64,000 bases of DNA from Bolinopsis microptera (lineage: Eukaryota; Ctenophora; Tentaculata; Lobata; Bolinopsidae). Positions 32,501-42,962 of the stretch are shown here, one piece after another (positions within the stretch are counted from its first letter, which is position 1; each line of letters starts with the position of its first letter). Below the pieces are notes generated by a model, which was not told where the DNA came from, did not search any database, and saw nothing but the letters and a program-made list of their open reading frames with translations. Location of the stretch: assembly GCF_026151205.1 (NCBI RefSeq), contig NC_087073.1, positions 22,098,270 to 22,162,269 on the forward strand, in the 5' to 3' direction. The translations under genes and the position numbers were made by a program.

Positions 32501-35500
32501 TCAAGCTGAGATCCGAACTTGTGGCTCCAGTCTGAGTACACTTGATCCACTATATACTGCAGAGGAGCGACATACACGCACCGTGGCTCCTCCTTATTGG
32601 AGCACAGACGCAGGATTGCGATCTCTGCACATAACGTCTTGCCTGATCCAACGGGGGCGCCAATAAACGCATTATCATCTGTGTTGTAGAGGGAGTTAAA
32701 TACTTGTGTCTGAATGGGGTTGAGGTAAGAGAAACTATCTTTGTAAAGGTTCTCAAACTCTGGATTTCTGAAAACTCCCACAGGGAGAGGTTGAAGATCT
32801 AGCAGTTCTGTGGGGGGAAGGTTCTTCTCTGGTAGGATGAGATGTCTGAAGGAAACAGGGAGTTGTGTTTCTGCGTGGAGCCACTTATCTGACACGATTC
32901 TGATGAAATAATGAGGGGGCAGGGGTTCAAAAACTGGCACAAAGAACTCCACGATATGGTCCTCTCCGACGTACTTAGATTTGAGCAGGAAATACTCGCT
33001 GTGAAGGATGATCTCGTTATCACAGTCTTCTACCATAATCCAGAACGCTTCAGACATACCATGGACCTTCTCCTCCCACTGGAAGTCAGGGGTGATAGTT
33101 AGCTCGACTCGGAGAGTGGACCTGGTAATTGGTTGAATGTGAGTTGATAACTCCATCTTTGGAAACAAGTGGACTAGCTTGTGGATGTTGTTGCCAAGTT
33201 TTGGCATCCTGATCAATTCGCCTAGCTCGGCTGGTGTCAGATCGTAAAATCTGGAAAAAGTGAAATACTTCTTCTCAATCTTCTTCACCACTTCGTCTGG
33301 CAGTTTCTTGAACTGTCTGAGAGGAGTCATACTCAGCCACATTCTCTTCTCTACCATCTTACAGAGGTTGAGAGCGTGTTCAGCGAGCTGCGCCCACCCT
33401 CTGTGCAGCACTATCTCGTAGATAGCTCTCATGAGACGGTTAGCAGAGCTTGTTATGTAGACCATGTCCGTGGCCAGGGAGAAGCCCTCTAGTTTCAATT
33501 GAGAGATGTGGGATTGTAGCAACACGTTCACTTTACCACTTGGCTCCTCGATACTTTCTTTGATGGGAATAGGAACTCTTTCAATGAGTTTAGCTAGCTC
33601 TAACTTCTCCTCCTCACGCACTTGAATGTGTCTAAACTCGCTGCTCAGGGAGAAAACTCTGAACAGCTCGATTTGACTGAGAGTGGATTTGAGTAGACTG
33701 TTGTAAGTAGCAATGCTGTCGTTGGTTATATAATAATGACTGGCTATTCTGCCGAGATCAGTAACCATGAAGTTACCAGATCTCCTGTCGTACTTGACAA
33801 GGTTGTTTTTGTCCAGCAGAGCGGCAGCCGTGTGAATCAGATCAGCGCGACGCTGTTCCAATGTAGGGTCGTCTTTGAGAACATCCTCAGTCATACCGTA
33901 CAGGGTGGGGTTCCTTAACATACGAATGTAGAGGTAGGTGTATCCTAACCAGTGTACCGCTTCCTTGGCGTTCCTGATCGTACCCAACACGATCTCAGCG
34001 TTCAGATTGTCAGCTAGTTTCTTGATAAACTGACTCTCAATAGGAAGCTGCTGGTTGAGAAGTGAGAGGTAGTACTGCAGCTCATTATGACTTGTGATCA
34101 ATGTTCCCTGACCTCTGGAGTCGTGCTGAGGTCGCCCAGCTCGTCCGAACATCTGCAGGATATCTAGAGCTCCTAACTCTACCCATTTACCCTTCTCAGG
34201 ACTGTAGATCTGGGTTCCTTTGATGATGACAGTGTGAGCAGGCAGATTCACTCCCCAAGCTAGGGTCGAGGTGGACACTAGAACCTGAATATGACGGTCA
34301 TCAAACAGATCCTCTACTAAAGTACGATCTATCCTGGTGAGGCCGGCGTGATGAATAGCAAATCCGTAGGGCAGGATATCTTTCAGATCAGGACTCTTAC
34401 ATCCCTCCGCTTCAGTTCTCAATACCTCAGTGCTGGCAGAACCCTCTCTTAGGAACATTCCGATCGTGTCATTCTCCAGCGCCATGTCTCTCAATGCTTT
34501 GGCTGTTTTGGCGGTCTCTTTTCGAGAATGGACGAACACGAGAACCTGATGTTTCCCTGCGTTTTCCATCACCTTTTCATATAACGTATCATTCACCAGC
34601 TTCCATTTCTTAACAGCCTTCTTCTCTGTCACTCCAATGAAGGTTTGATCAAGAGGAACAGGTCGGAAGCTATTATCAAAGTAATGGAGCCCAGTCTCGA
34701 GGTTCACTCTCAAGAAAGCGGCCACATCCTCATAATTGGGCAATGTAGCAGATAGACCGACTAGTCTAACCAACTCCTGAGTACTCTCTATCTGCCTGAT
34801 GGTACGAGCCACAATGGACTCCAACACCGGACCTCTGTCGTCGTGAAGTAGATGGATCTCGTCCATGATGATGAGAGACACCAGCTGAGTGTAGGTCCTT
34901 TCTCCGGCTTTCCTTGTGACAATGTCCCATTTCTCCGGGGTGCAGACTATAACCTGCAATGAGAGGCAGTTGTCAGAGTTGAGTTTACGGGAAAGTGTGA
35001 AAAGTATGCCCAGTTTAGCAGCTTAATAATGCTCGAGCCAAAGAAAAAAGATTACAAATATTTTAGAGTAAGCCTAAAATGGCGACCAAACAGTCAATTT
35101 GTTCGAAATCAAGTTAAGGATTGAGATTCATTTACCCTCATTTAGAAAGAAGACGGTATAAAGATGAGCAAGCCAAAAGAAGTAGTTTTACTGGGCGGTA
35201 AACTGGGCACACTTACTTTCGAATAGAAAACTCAACAGTTTAGTTGAGAAGATTTGACTTTTCAGCATTCAACTAATGTTCATTTCACCTGAAATCAGAT
35301 AAAACGTAAAATTTAAAAATGGATCCATTTTCCTGCTCCATATGAAAGACACATAGTGTTTGTGCTCAAACCTTTAAAGAGTAAAATCTACTAGACAACA
35401 TAATATGTTAACAGTTTGTTCAAGCCTTCATTACTGAAAGAGGAATGTAGTCCTGAATCAGTCCAAGGAGGTTAATTTGTTGTAGGCTGACTTTGATATG

Positions 35501-38500
35501 GATTACCCGATAAGATAACCCACTCAGAGGTACAGCCAATTTGGGCGATTTAATTTTTTAAATAAGTTTTTGAAAACGTATAATATAATCAATAGAGCAA
35601 TCTCTCCACTGCACCTGTGTTTCATTAATCTGCTCCCGGCTGAGGTTGTGATCTCCGGTCAGCTCGTTCACTTGAATCCCGTAGGGTTCGAGAGCTTTAC
35701 CAAAATTGCCAACCATCTCTTGCACCAGAGATCTCATGGGCGCGATGTAGACAATCTTAAACTCGTCTTTACGGATGGTGCCGTCTGTGTTCATGTGTTT
35801 GCCGATCTCCCGCACCATAGTCAGAACAGCTATGTTAGTTTTACCTGCACCAGTGGGAGCACAAATCAGCAGGTTCTCATCTCTCTCCAGCGCTGCCTCC
35901 TTCAGTCGACTTTGTATTCTATTGAGTGCCGAAAATCTTCTGAACGGTTTTTGAGCCCAACTTGGTAACTCCTCTATTTTGACTAGCTTCTCGCCGTCAG
36001 AAAATGGTTTTGGCTTGTAAGCTGGAACATGAATTTCTTCGTATCCTTTTTTCTGTTTACGGAAACTACCGTCTGGTAGAAGGCACTTCTTATTTGCCAT
36101 CAGGTGAGAGCCTTGTTCGAATGACAAATCTTTAAGGTCGAGCACAGCTTTGGGTTTGATCGCTGAGGAGAGATCCTCGTCCATATCTACATCCTCTTCT
36201 TTTTTTCCCTCTTTTTTCGTCTGCCTTTTAACGACCTTGAAAATAATGGGAGAATGAGAAGATATAAAACAGGAGATATATTCTTAGCTGAACTTAATGC
36301 GAATAATAAAACAACTTATTGTTGACCCCACTTTTAAACGTACATTTGTCTTGCTGCTATCACCCAACAGCTCGTCTAGAATTGTAGATCCAGCAGGCGT
36401 GGATCTCATCTCCTCCTCGATCTCGTGACGCTCTTTCTCCGTCTCTGCACGTGCGCGCAGTGTGCAGTACAAGATTAGCTGCTTGTTCTGTCGCACTAAC
36501 TTGATCACATTGAAGAGATCGTATCCTAGTAACAGGACCAGCTTTGTTTCACACTCGCGGTCGTCTGTTGTGGTTTTGAGAATGTTCAACACACGCTCTG
36601 CTTTTTCCTGAAAACATCTTAAATTAGTTAAGCTGCGTAGGATTTAGCCTCTGACATTCAAATTTCAACAGCTCAATGTTAAGAAAATGTTAAAGCCTTC
36701 ATTACTGAAAGAGGAATGTAGTCCCAAATCAGTCCAAGGAGGTTAATTTGTTGTAGGCTGACTTTGATATGGATTACCCGATAAGATAACCCACTCAGAG
36801 GTACAGCCAAAATCGAACAGTTCACAGCTTCAGGTGCATACCTGGGAAATATCAGCGTCATTGTAGTGTTTATTTAGGACCCTCTGGAGCCAGAAGGCAT
36901 CAACATCGCTAGGCTTAACAGTCTCCGCAGACCCACCCTCACTACCTTCCAGAGCTGACAGATTAGCTCCATCTTTCGCAGTGTCCAACATTGGCTGTTC
37001 GTCATCCGAACCTGCTGCTTCGTCCTGTAATATAATTCTCGTAATATCTCCAGACCAGTGAACAATTTAACGAACGAACGAACAATTGAACGAACAATTG
37101 AACGAACGAACGAACGAACGAACGAACGAACGAACGTGCCAAAATGGGCAAGCTTCTCTCCTCACTTAAGATCTCCACATCATTTTACTAACCTGAACCT
37201 CGTCGAGTTGCGCATCTTTATCCTCATCCTCGTCAAACACAACAGCTACTCCGTACATCTCATCGATAGCATCTTCTGTCTTGTCCTCTTTTGTACCGTA
37301 GTCTGTTAACTTCTCCACAAGATTCTCTAGCACTGAATACCTGGGAAAACATTGTATTTGTGCTCAAACCTTTAAAGAGTAAAATCTACTACAACATATG
37401 TTAATATTTTGTTAAAGCCTTCATTACTGAAAAAGGAATTTAGTCCTGAATCAGTCCAAGGAGGTTAATTTGTTGTAGGCTGACTTTGATATGGATTACC
37501 CGATAAGATAACCCACTCAGAGGTACAGCCAATTTTAATGAACATTTCTGCACAGCCACCTATATTGGGTCGTATTTTCTTCCAAAACACAGTTAGTACT
37601 TTTGTACGAAGTAGTGGGAATGCTGTCATTTCCCAGAATAAACAGTTAGTACATGGTACTAAGGGGGGTGTCGTGTCCAACCCCAAAAAACCCATTTTAC
37701 CTCAAATTTCAATTTTTATCTAATTCGACTACATTGAAAACAAAACCCCTACTAAATAGTGGGTATAATTTGCCCATTTTCCAATGTTTAATGAGCTGTT
37801 TAAACTTTTAAAGCAACTTATGGGTGGGTATCTTATTTTACATACCAAGAAACAGTTAGAACCGCAAAAGCCGGCAAAAGTGGTGGGTGTCTTAATTATT
37901 ATCAGAAAAAACAGTTAGTACCGCAGGCGGTGTGTGGGTCTTTTGAAAAATTCCAAAATTACACTTAGTCGACGTCACGTCCAAAACTAAGTACCAGACC
38001 CCTCTCCCCCCCCCCCCCCCCCCCCCCCCAGGTCAAGATTCATGCGAGATGGCGAGCTAGGCTCATCGCACAAAATTTGTAAATAAACACAGAACAAAAT
38101 TAACAAGAAAATAAATAAGAAAACAGAAAAAGTTGAATTTAAAAGTTGAGGGACACAATAATTAGGTACTTAACATGACGTGCGATCATGTGTATTTTAT
38201 CACTTGTTTATATTGCAATTGTGAAAACTTCAACGTAACGGCGCGCAAGTTTTGTGCGAGATTTTTGCCAGTTTCGTTTAAATCTCATCGCTAGGCTCAC
38301 GATATCGCGAGCCTAGACGCGAGATTTAGGCATGCTTTTCAGCACTGTAAAATTAGCAGAAACGCGCGAGTATAAGTATATAAATATTACATCACTGCAT
38401 ATGACCACATGGCGTGGCTGGCTAGCACGTCAACTGAGAGGCTGAAGGTCAAGAGTTCGAACCTCACCGAAGCTATTTGAACGCCAGTTTTTTAAAAACA

Positions 38501-41500
38501 ATTATGAAGAACTAATAATTCCTCGGAGCTCGGTAATATAATCAGCAAAGCATAATACAGTAAGGTATGGGATTTAGGATGACACATTTTCCGGCCGTTT
38601 AAAAAATATATATACTCCTTACATACTGGACACCTAGTCACTTTTAAACTTTATGCCATGGGAATTTTATTGGTCATTGATCTTTTGGTCTTGATTGTTT
38701 CTAATTATTGCATCTAACAAGCCAGCGAGACCGATTGAATGTTAACAAAGCCAGCTCTAGGTCCCTTGTATGCAGTTGTCTAACTTAGACAGTGCAGAAA
38801 ATATGGGCACGAAAATGCAAATTTGTTGAAATCAAAAGAGGCCTATTTTTATGACCATCGACCTTTATATTGAAGAAATATGGTGGTTGGAGGCCCAGAA
38901 ACTCGATTTTCGGCATTTACCCGCCTGTTTTCGGAGGGCGGGAGGGTCATTTTTGACTGTTTTTACCGAAAAATGGCCTAATTTGTATCATTATAATCTA
39001 TAAAACCCTAATGAATGTTGATTATAATTGACAATATAGGTAGGATAAATGATTTCAGACATCTAAAGATTATCTGGAGAACCCCAGGGTGCCCGTATCC
39101 ATGGAGACGGGCCGTTTTGAAAAAATGAAAATAAATTTAGCTAAAATTTGACCTTTTACCCCTTTTAACCATACAAACACCCTACCTATATTGTTCTACC
39201 TATATTGTCAATATAATAATCATCATTCATCAGTAACAATAGGGTTTATAGAGATTATAATGATACAAATTAGGCCATTTTTCGGTAAAAACAGTCAAAA
39301 ATGACCCTCCCGCCCTCCAAAAACAGGCAGGGAAATGCCGAAAAAAATGGGCCTTTTCTGATTTAATGACATGGCCCAAAAATATTATCATTCTTGCACC
39401 CCTAACCTTGACTATAATGCAAGGATGGTAAATGCGTTTTGGGGAGACTACGCGTAGGTACTACGCATACGTATTTCCCGATGATAAATTACGTATTTCA
39501 AATTAAGTTGCAGTAACGCGCGAAGATCTATATATAAATATTACATTACAGTATATGGAATCGTGGCCTAATTGGTTAATACGCTAGCTCCATATCATCA
39601 GATTGCGAGTGCGAGACTCGGATAGGATCATTTTTTCCCATACTTTTTGGCAATTATGAATAACTAATGAATAACTAAAAATACCTCTGTAATATAACTA
39701 GCAAGGTGAAATGAAATCGTCATCCGGCCGAAAAATTTATTATAGCCGTTTTAAAAGTTTATTATAGCCGTTTTTTCTTTCCAGGCTGGATTCCTAGTCA
39801 CTTTTTAAACTTATGCCACTGGGAAGTCCGTGTTAATCCGGTAACCGGTTTCAAAATTCAAGCAAGAGAGACTTGTGATCTTAGTCTGCGAATATTGTAA
39901 TAGATAAAAATGCACTGGAACTGGGTCTCGGTTGAAAGTCTATTCCTCGAGGGAGGCATAACTGCTTTATAACCTGAGATTTGAGAAGCTCTGCTCTGCA
40001 GCAGACTGACTGATTGGTTGGTTCAGCATAAGAATAGCAAGTCGCTGCAGCGTTTTCATTCGAGCACCGTGAAGTCTCCAAAACGACTGTCAGTATTGCT
40101 ATATTAATATACAACTGTATTGGGCCAGCGACGCACGCGCAAATATCACTAATCTGTAATCACGTATTTCGAAAGAGATACGCGCGTATTTTGAAAAATT
40201 TTACCATCAAAGAATTTAAGCGCCAAATTTTGCCGTATTTCACGTATTTCTTAGAATTTTTGAATACGGCGTATTTACAGGCGATTTTTTGACGTATTTA
40301 CCATCGATGCTATAATGACCTGCTAACTTTTAATACCCAGGATATGCTCATGCAATCACTTTATACAAAATAAGTATTTTTCGCCACTGCACGTGACACG
40401 TGACAATCGCACTTTCAAATGGCCAAAATCCAGTCTCATCGCACTTTCTCAGGAATCTTGATAGGCCCCCCCCCCCACCGATCAAACAGAGTTCAGTTAC
40501 CCGATAAGGCTCCTCGAAATCTTTTGCATTCTACAATAATAATAATTTTTATCAACATAAAGCCTGGACTAGAGTTGGATATCTCAGACACGAAACTAAC
40601 CATCTCACTGCCCCCGGCCCCCCCCCCCCCCCCACCCCCTCCCCCGGCTCCCCTTTATCTGTCTTCCACCTTACCTGTCTTCGGTAACGTCTCCCAGGAG
40701 CTCCTTAATCTCATCAACTTTCTCCGCTTTGGAATTGTTCATCTGCTTCATACTGATCAGAACCTCATCAGCTGCCCCTAGGAGGATATCTCGAGGCTGC
40801 TCACCGATATACGACTGGACGAAACTCAGAACCACCTGCAACAACATGTGTGACACTGTGTATGTATGTGATTTTAACTACTGTTTATTGGGCGAACACC
40901 TCCGTAAGAAAGTTAACACAGAGTTAGCAAGTTAACACAGAGTTAGCAAGTTAACACAGAGTTAGCAAGTTAACACAGTGTCGGAATTTCTCAACCTCCT
41001 TCCCCCTTATCGGTACTGATGAAAAATCGCTGAGTTTCATTTTAGAGTTCTACTTTACAAACCTCGAACACCCCTTTAGTTTCTCTAGTTTTGGGATGAT
41101 AAGATAGCCCAGTGAAGTCTGACTCATCTACAGTGGAAAGTAAACCAGTTGCCATAGCAGCGAGTTCTTTCTCATCTTCGTCTCTTTTCTGTCTCTTTGC
41201 TGCCTATGATTTTGTTTAGTTAGTAACAAGCCGGAGGGGTTCAGGACTTGTCAAAATAAAGCACTCTAACCAATGCAATAGACTTCAGAAACTATTGATA
41301 AGATTGTTAAAGCCTTCATTACTGAAAGAGGTTTGTAGTCCTGAATCAGTCCAAGGAGGTTAATTTGTTGTAGGCTGACTTTGATATGGATTACCCGATA
41401 AGATAACCCACTCAGAGGTACAGCCAATTTTAATGCATATTTCTGCACAGCTACCTATGCTGGGTTTCCACTAAAGCACTTATTTACAGCCATGGTGAGC

Positions 41501-41738
41501 CACGTAATAAGGTGTAACATAGCTGGGTAGTTACCTTCTCAGAGGAGATTTCTGGAGCAGTGGTTCTCATGAACCTATCACCCATTTTAGAGGTGTGAAG
41601 TTTGCCGACCAGGGACAGAACCTCGCCGGTAGCCTCATCCCTACCTCGGCGCTCTATCAAGGACCGGTCAGCTTGGAGTACAAGGTTAGAGTTAGCCTTG
41701 TACTCATATTGAAGCGACCTGGCAGTTTCGTCTGCCAT
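29549..41738 (-). CDS. SNRNP200: U5 snRNP 200 kDa helicase (Brr2), 13 exons
   Basis: Exons from the 5' end: 41535-41738, 41063-41203, 40675-40835, 37193-37340, 36842-37024, 36344-36607, 35615-36235, 31384-34953, 31054-31261, 30668-30912, 30311-30456, 30097-30193, 29549-29956. The total is 6396 nt, or 2131 aa, close to the human length of about 2136. Brr2 is the Ski2-like helicase that unwinds U4/U6 snRNA to activate the spliceosome. The N-terminal cassette has Walker A APTGAGKT (exon 7), DEIH and SATLPNY (exon 8), then winged-helix and Sec63 segments. The C-terminal cassette has APVGSGKT, a DDVH motif II and LSSSL, as expected of the non-catalytic cassette. The C-terminus is acidic ([10 protein letters not shown]). 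Exon 8 alone is 3570 nt, unusually long beside its neighbours. The exon 6 donor (36344) is the least certain junction. Introns carry repeats, with the 3.3 kb intron 3 the richest. Confidence 0.96.
35428..35543 (-). repeat. SNRNP200 intron repeat, copy in intron 7
   Basis: A roughly 120-bp unit containing gttaatttgttgtaggctga and cccgataagataacccactc. Other copies lie at 36691-36812 (intron 5), 37416-37535 (intron 3, next to exon 4) and 41309-41433 (intron 1), all in one orientation. The copies at 35360 and 37359 share about 60 further bp upstream. Confidence 0.92.
36691..36812 (-). repeat. SNRNP200 intron repeat, copy in intron 5
   Basis: Near-identical to 35428-35543. It ends 30 bp from exon 5 and fills over half of this 234-bp intron. 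Confidence 0.92.
37070..37136 (+). repeat. GAAC microsatellite in SNRNP200 intron 4
   Basis: Runs of gaacgaac interrupted by caattgaac. Confidence 0.95.
37416..37535 (-). repeat. SNRNP200 intron repeat, copy in intron 3
   Basis: Near-identical to 35428-35543. Lies 75 bp from exon 4. Confidence 0.92.
37541..38350. other. SNRNP200 intron 3: repeat-like, non-coding
   Basis: Contains several spaced copies of acagttagtac-like sequence (37590, 37642, 37853, 37911) and a C run at about 38009-38029. No coding sequence seen. Confidence 0.6.
38353..38668 (+). mobile_element. tRNA-derived SINE copy a, in SNRNP200 intron 3
   Basis: The head has B box gagttcgaacctc and a weak A box (tggcgtggctggctagcac). 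The body shares gtaatataa, ccggccgttt and cctagtcacttttaaac with 39508-39826. It is opposite in strand to the host gene. Confidence 0.7.
38800..39385. mobile_element. Fold-back element in SNRNP200 intron 3
   Basis: Long inverted arms, roughly 38870-39045 against 39195-39375. For example, tttttaccgaaaaatggcct pairs with aggccatttttcggtaaaaa, and cccgcctgttttcggagggc matches the complement of gccctccaaaaacaggcagg with few mismatches. No coding frame. Confidence 0.78.
39508..39826 (+). mobile_element. tRNA-derived SINE copy b, in SNRNP200 intron 3
   Basis: Same family as 38353-38668. The A box tggcctaattggttaatacgc is good and the B box is decayed (gcgagactcggat). Shared 5' flank (atataaatattacat) and shared body. 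Confidence 0.7.
40912..40978 (+). repeat. 19-bp tandem repeat in SNRNP200 intron 2
   Basis: Unit gttaacacagagttagcaa, about 3.5 copies. Confidence 0.9.
41309..41433 (-). repeat. SNRNP200 intron repeat, copy in intron 1
   Basis: Near-identical to 35428-35543. Followed by aattttaatgcatatttctgcacag, also seen after the 37416 copy. Confidence 0.92.
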
Positions 41739-41927
41739 TTGGCCTATTGTTAGGTAGGATAGGTTAGTAAGGTTAACTGTGAACAATATCAATTTAGATA
41801 TCATGTATGGAATAAGTGTATTTATTAGTGTACAAATTTCGGGAATTTAAATTCGTTTGTCATTTTCCAGATTAGTGATAAAGAAAGAAACAAGAGATTT
41901 CTCATAAATAAAATAAAAAACATCACA

Positions 41928-42359
41928 TTATTCAGCAGCCATAGCTTCCTCCTCTGTAATTTTACCCTTGTCTGTCTTCTTCTTTGACCTGTCTTTCCTT
42001 TCGAGGATTGCTCGTCTGTCCTTATCAAGCTTCAGTTTTGAAATTTCGACTTTGGAAGCACTAATACCAACAGGCACTGTTGTTCCGTTAGCCTTTTCTC
42101 GCTGGACTCGCTCAACATAGATAACCCATCGTTTTCTGTATACACTGATAACTTTAGCTAACTGCTGGCTTTTGTACTGACCACGGGTAATCTGGACCTC
42201 ATCATCTTTTCGAATAGGCATGCTCCTCACGTTGTATTTCTGTCTGAGTTCCTTAGACAATGGAGCAGTCATTAACTTTCTCCTGATGCTTGATGGCGCA
42301 CAAAAGTGGGCTTTCCTTTGCTTCCTCCTGGAGCTTGAGACATGAGCATTGAACTTCAT
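41928..42359 (-). CDS. RPL26: 60S ribosomal protein L26 (uL24)
   Basis: An uninterrupted 143-codon frame from ATG 42357-42359, starting [19 protein letters not shown] and carrying the family core [19 protein letters not shown], the KOW segment [18 protein letters not shown] and [19 protein letters not shown]. The C-terminus is Lys-rich ([13 protein letters not shown]) and ends EEEAMAAE. Length matches eukaryotic L26 (about 145 aa). uL24 sits near the peptide exit tunnel of the large subunit. A clear acceptor (ttcag at 42372-42368, minus) lies 8 nt upstream of the ATG, implying a 5' UTR intron and arguing against an intronless retrocopy. It starts about 190 bp upstream of the SNRNP200 start codon on the same strand. 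Confidence 0.97.
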   Translation of the reverse strand: MKFNAHVSSSRRKQRKAHFCAPSSIRRKLMTAPLSKELRQKYNVRSMPIRKDDEVQITRGQYKSQQLAKVISVYRKRWVIYVERVQREKANGTTVPVGISASKVEISKLKLDKDRRAILERKDRSKKKTDKGKITEEEAMAAE

Positions 42360-42760
42360 AATGCTACCTGAAATTATGTAATTAATATCATTTGCCAAAA
42401 AGTTGTTTGACATAATGTACAAGTCATACAATTTCATTAGAAATTGTGCTTTAGATATAAAATAAATTATCTCTTCCAAACAGAAAGTTGTAGATAAGAA
42501 CCAAAGAAATGGAGCTGGATATTACAGGGTGCCCACAAGTTCGTTTGCTAATGTTTGGGCTTATAATCTAGCAATTTTACATGTATTAAACTTGTTTTTG
42601 CTTTACACGAATGGCATACTTTCACATTCAATTCTAGATTATTGGACACCCAAATTTGCATATGACCAAACAAACTTTTTCCCCGGCAACGCTGGTCCAG
42701 CACGCAACTGCCAATAAAATGATAAGCTAAATATAAAAAAGTTGGTTTGCATCACAGCAC

Positions 42761-42962
42761 ATTGAAATAAATTTTCGTGCACATACAGAATGAATGGTTA
42801 ATAATTTAATATATATGTAGACCAAGCTCTGTGCACGGGATGCTTCCTGGAAGAATCCAGTTCTTTTAGCGGGGCACCCTACCTAAAGCCAAATTGCGAT
42901 ATAATAATCATATTCCTAGGGAAATAATCAGAAATCGAATACCAATCAAATAATATGATATA
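42761..42962 (+). repeat. Direct repeat R1, copy 1 (flank of LINE element 1)
   Basis: About 202 bp starting attgaaataaattttcg and ending caaataatatgatata. Nearly identical to 45903-46103, with only a handful of differences (for example aagctctg/aaggtctg, attgcgat/attgagat and a 1-bp indel at ctaggg/ctaag). It directly abuts the 3' end of the LINE. Confidence 0.92.
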
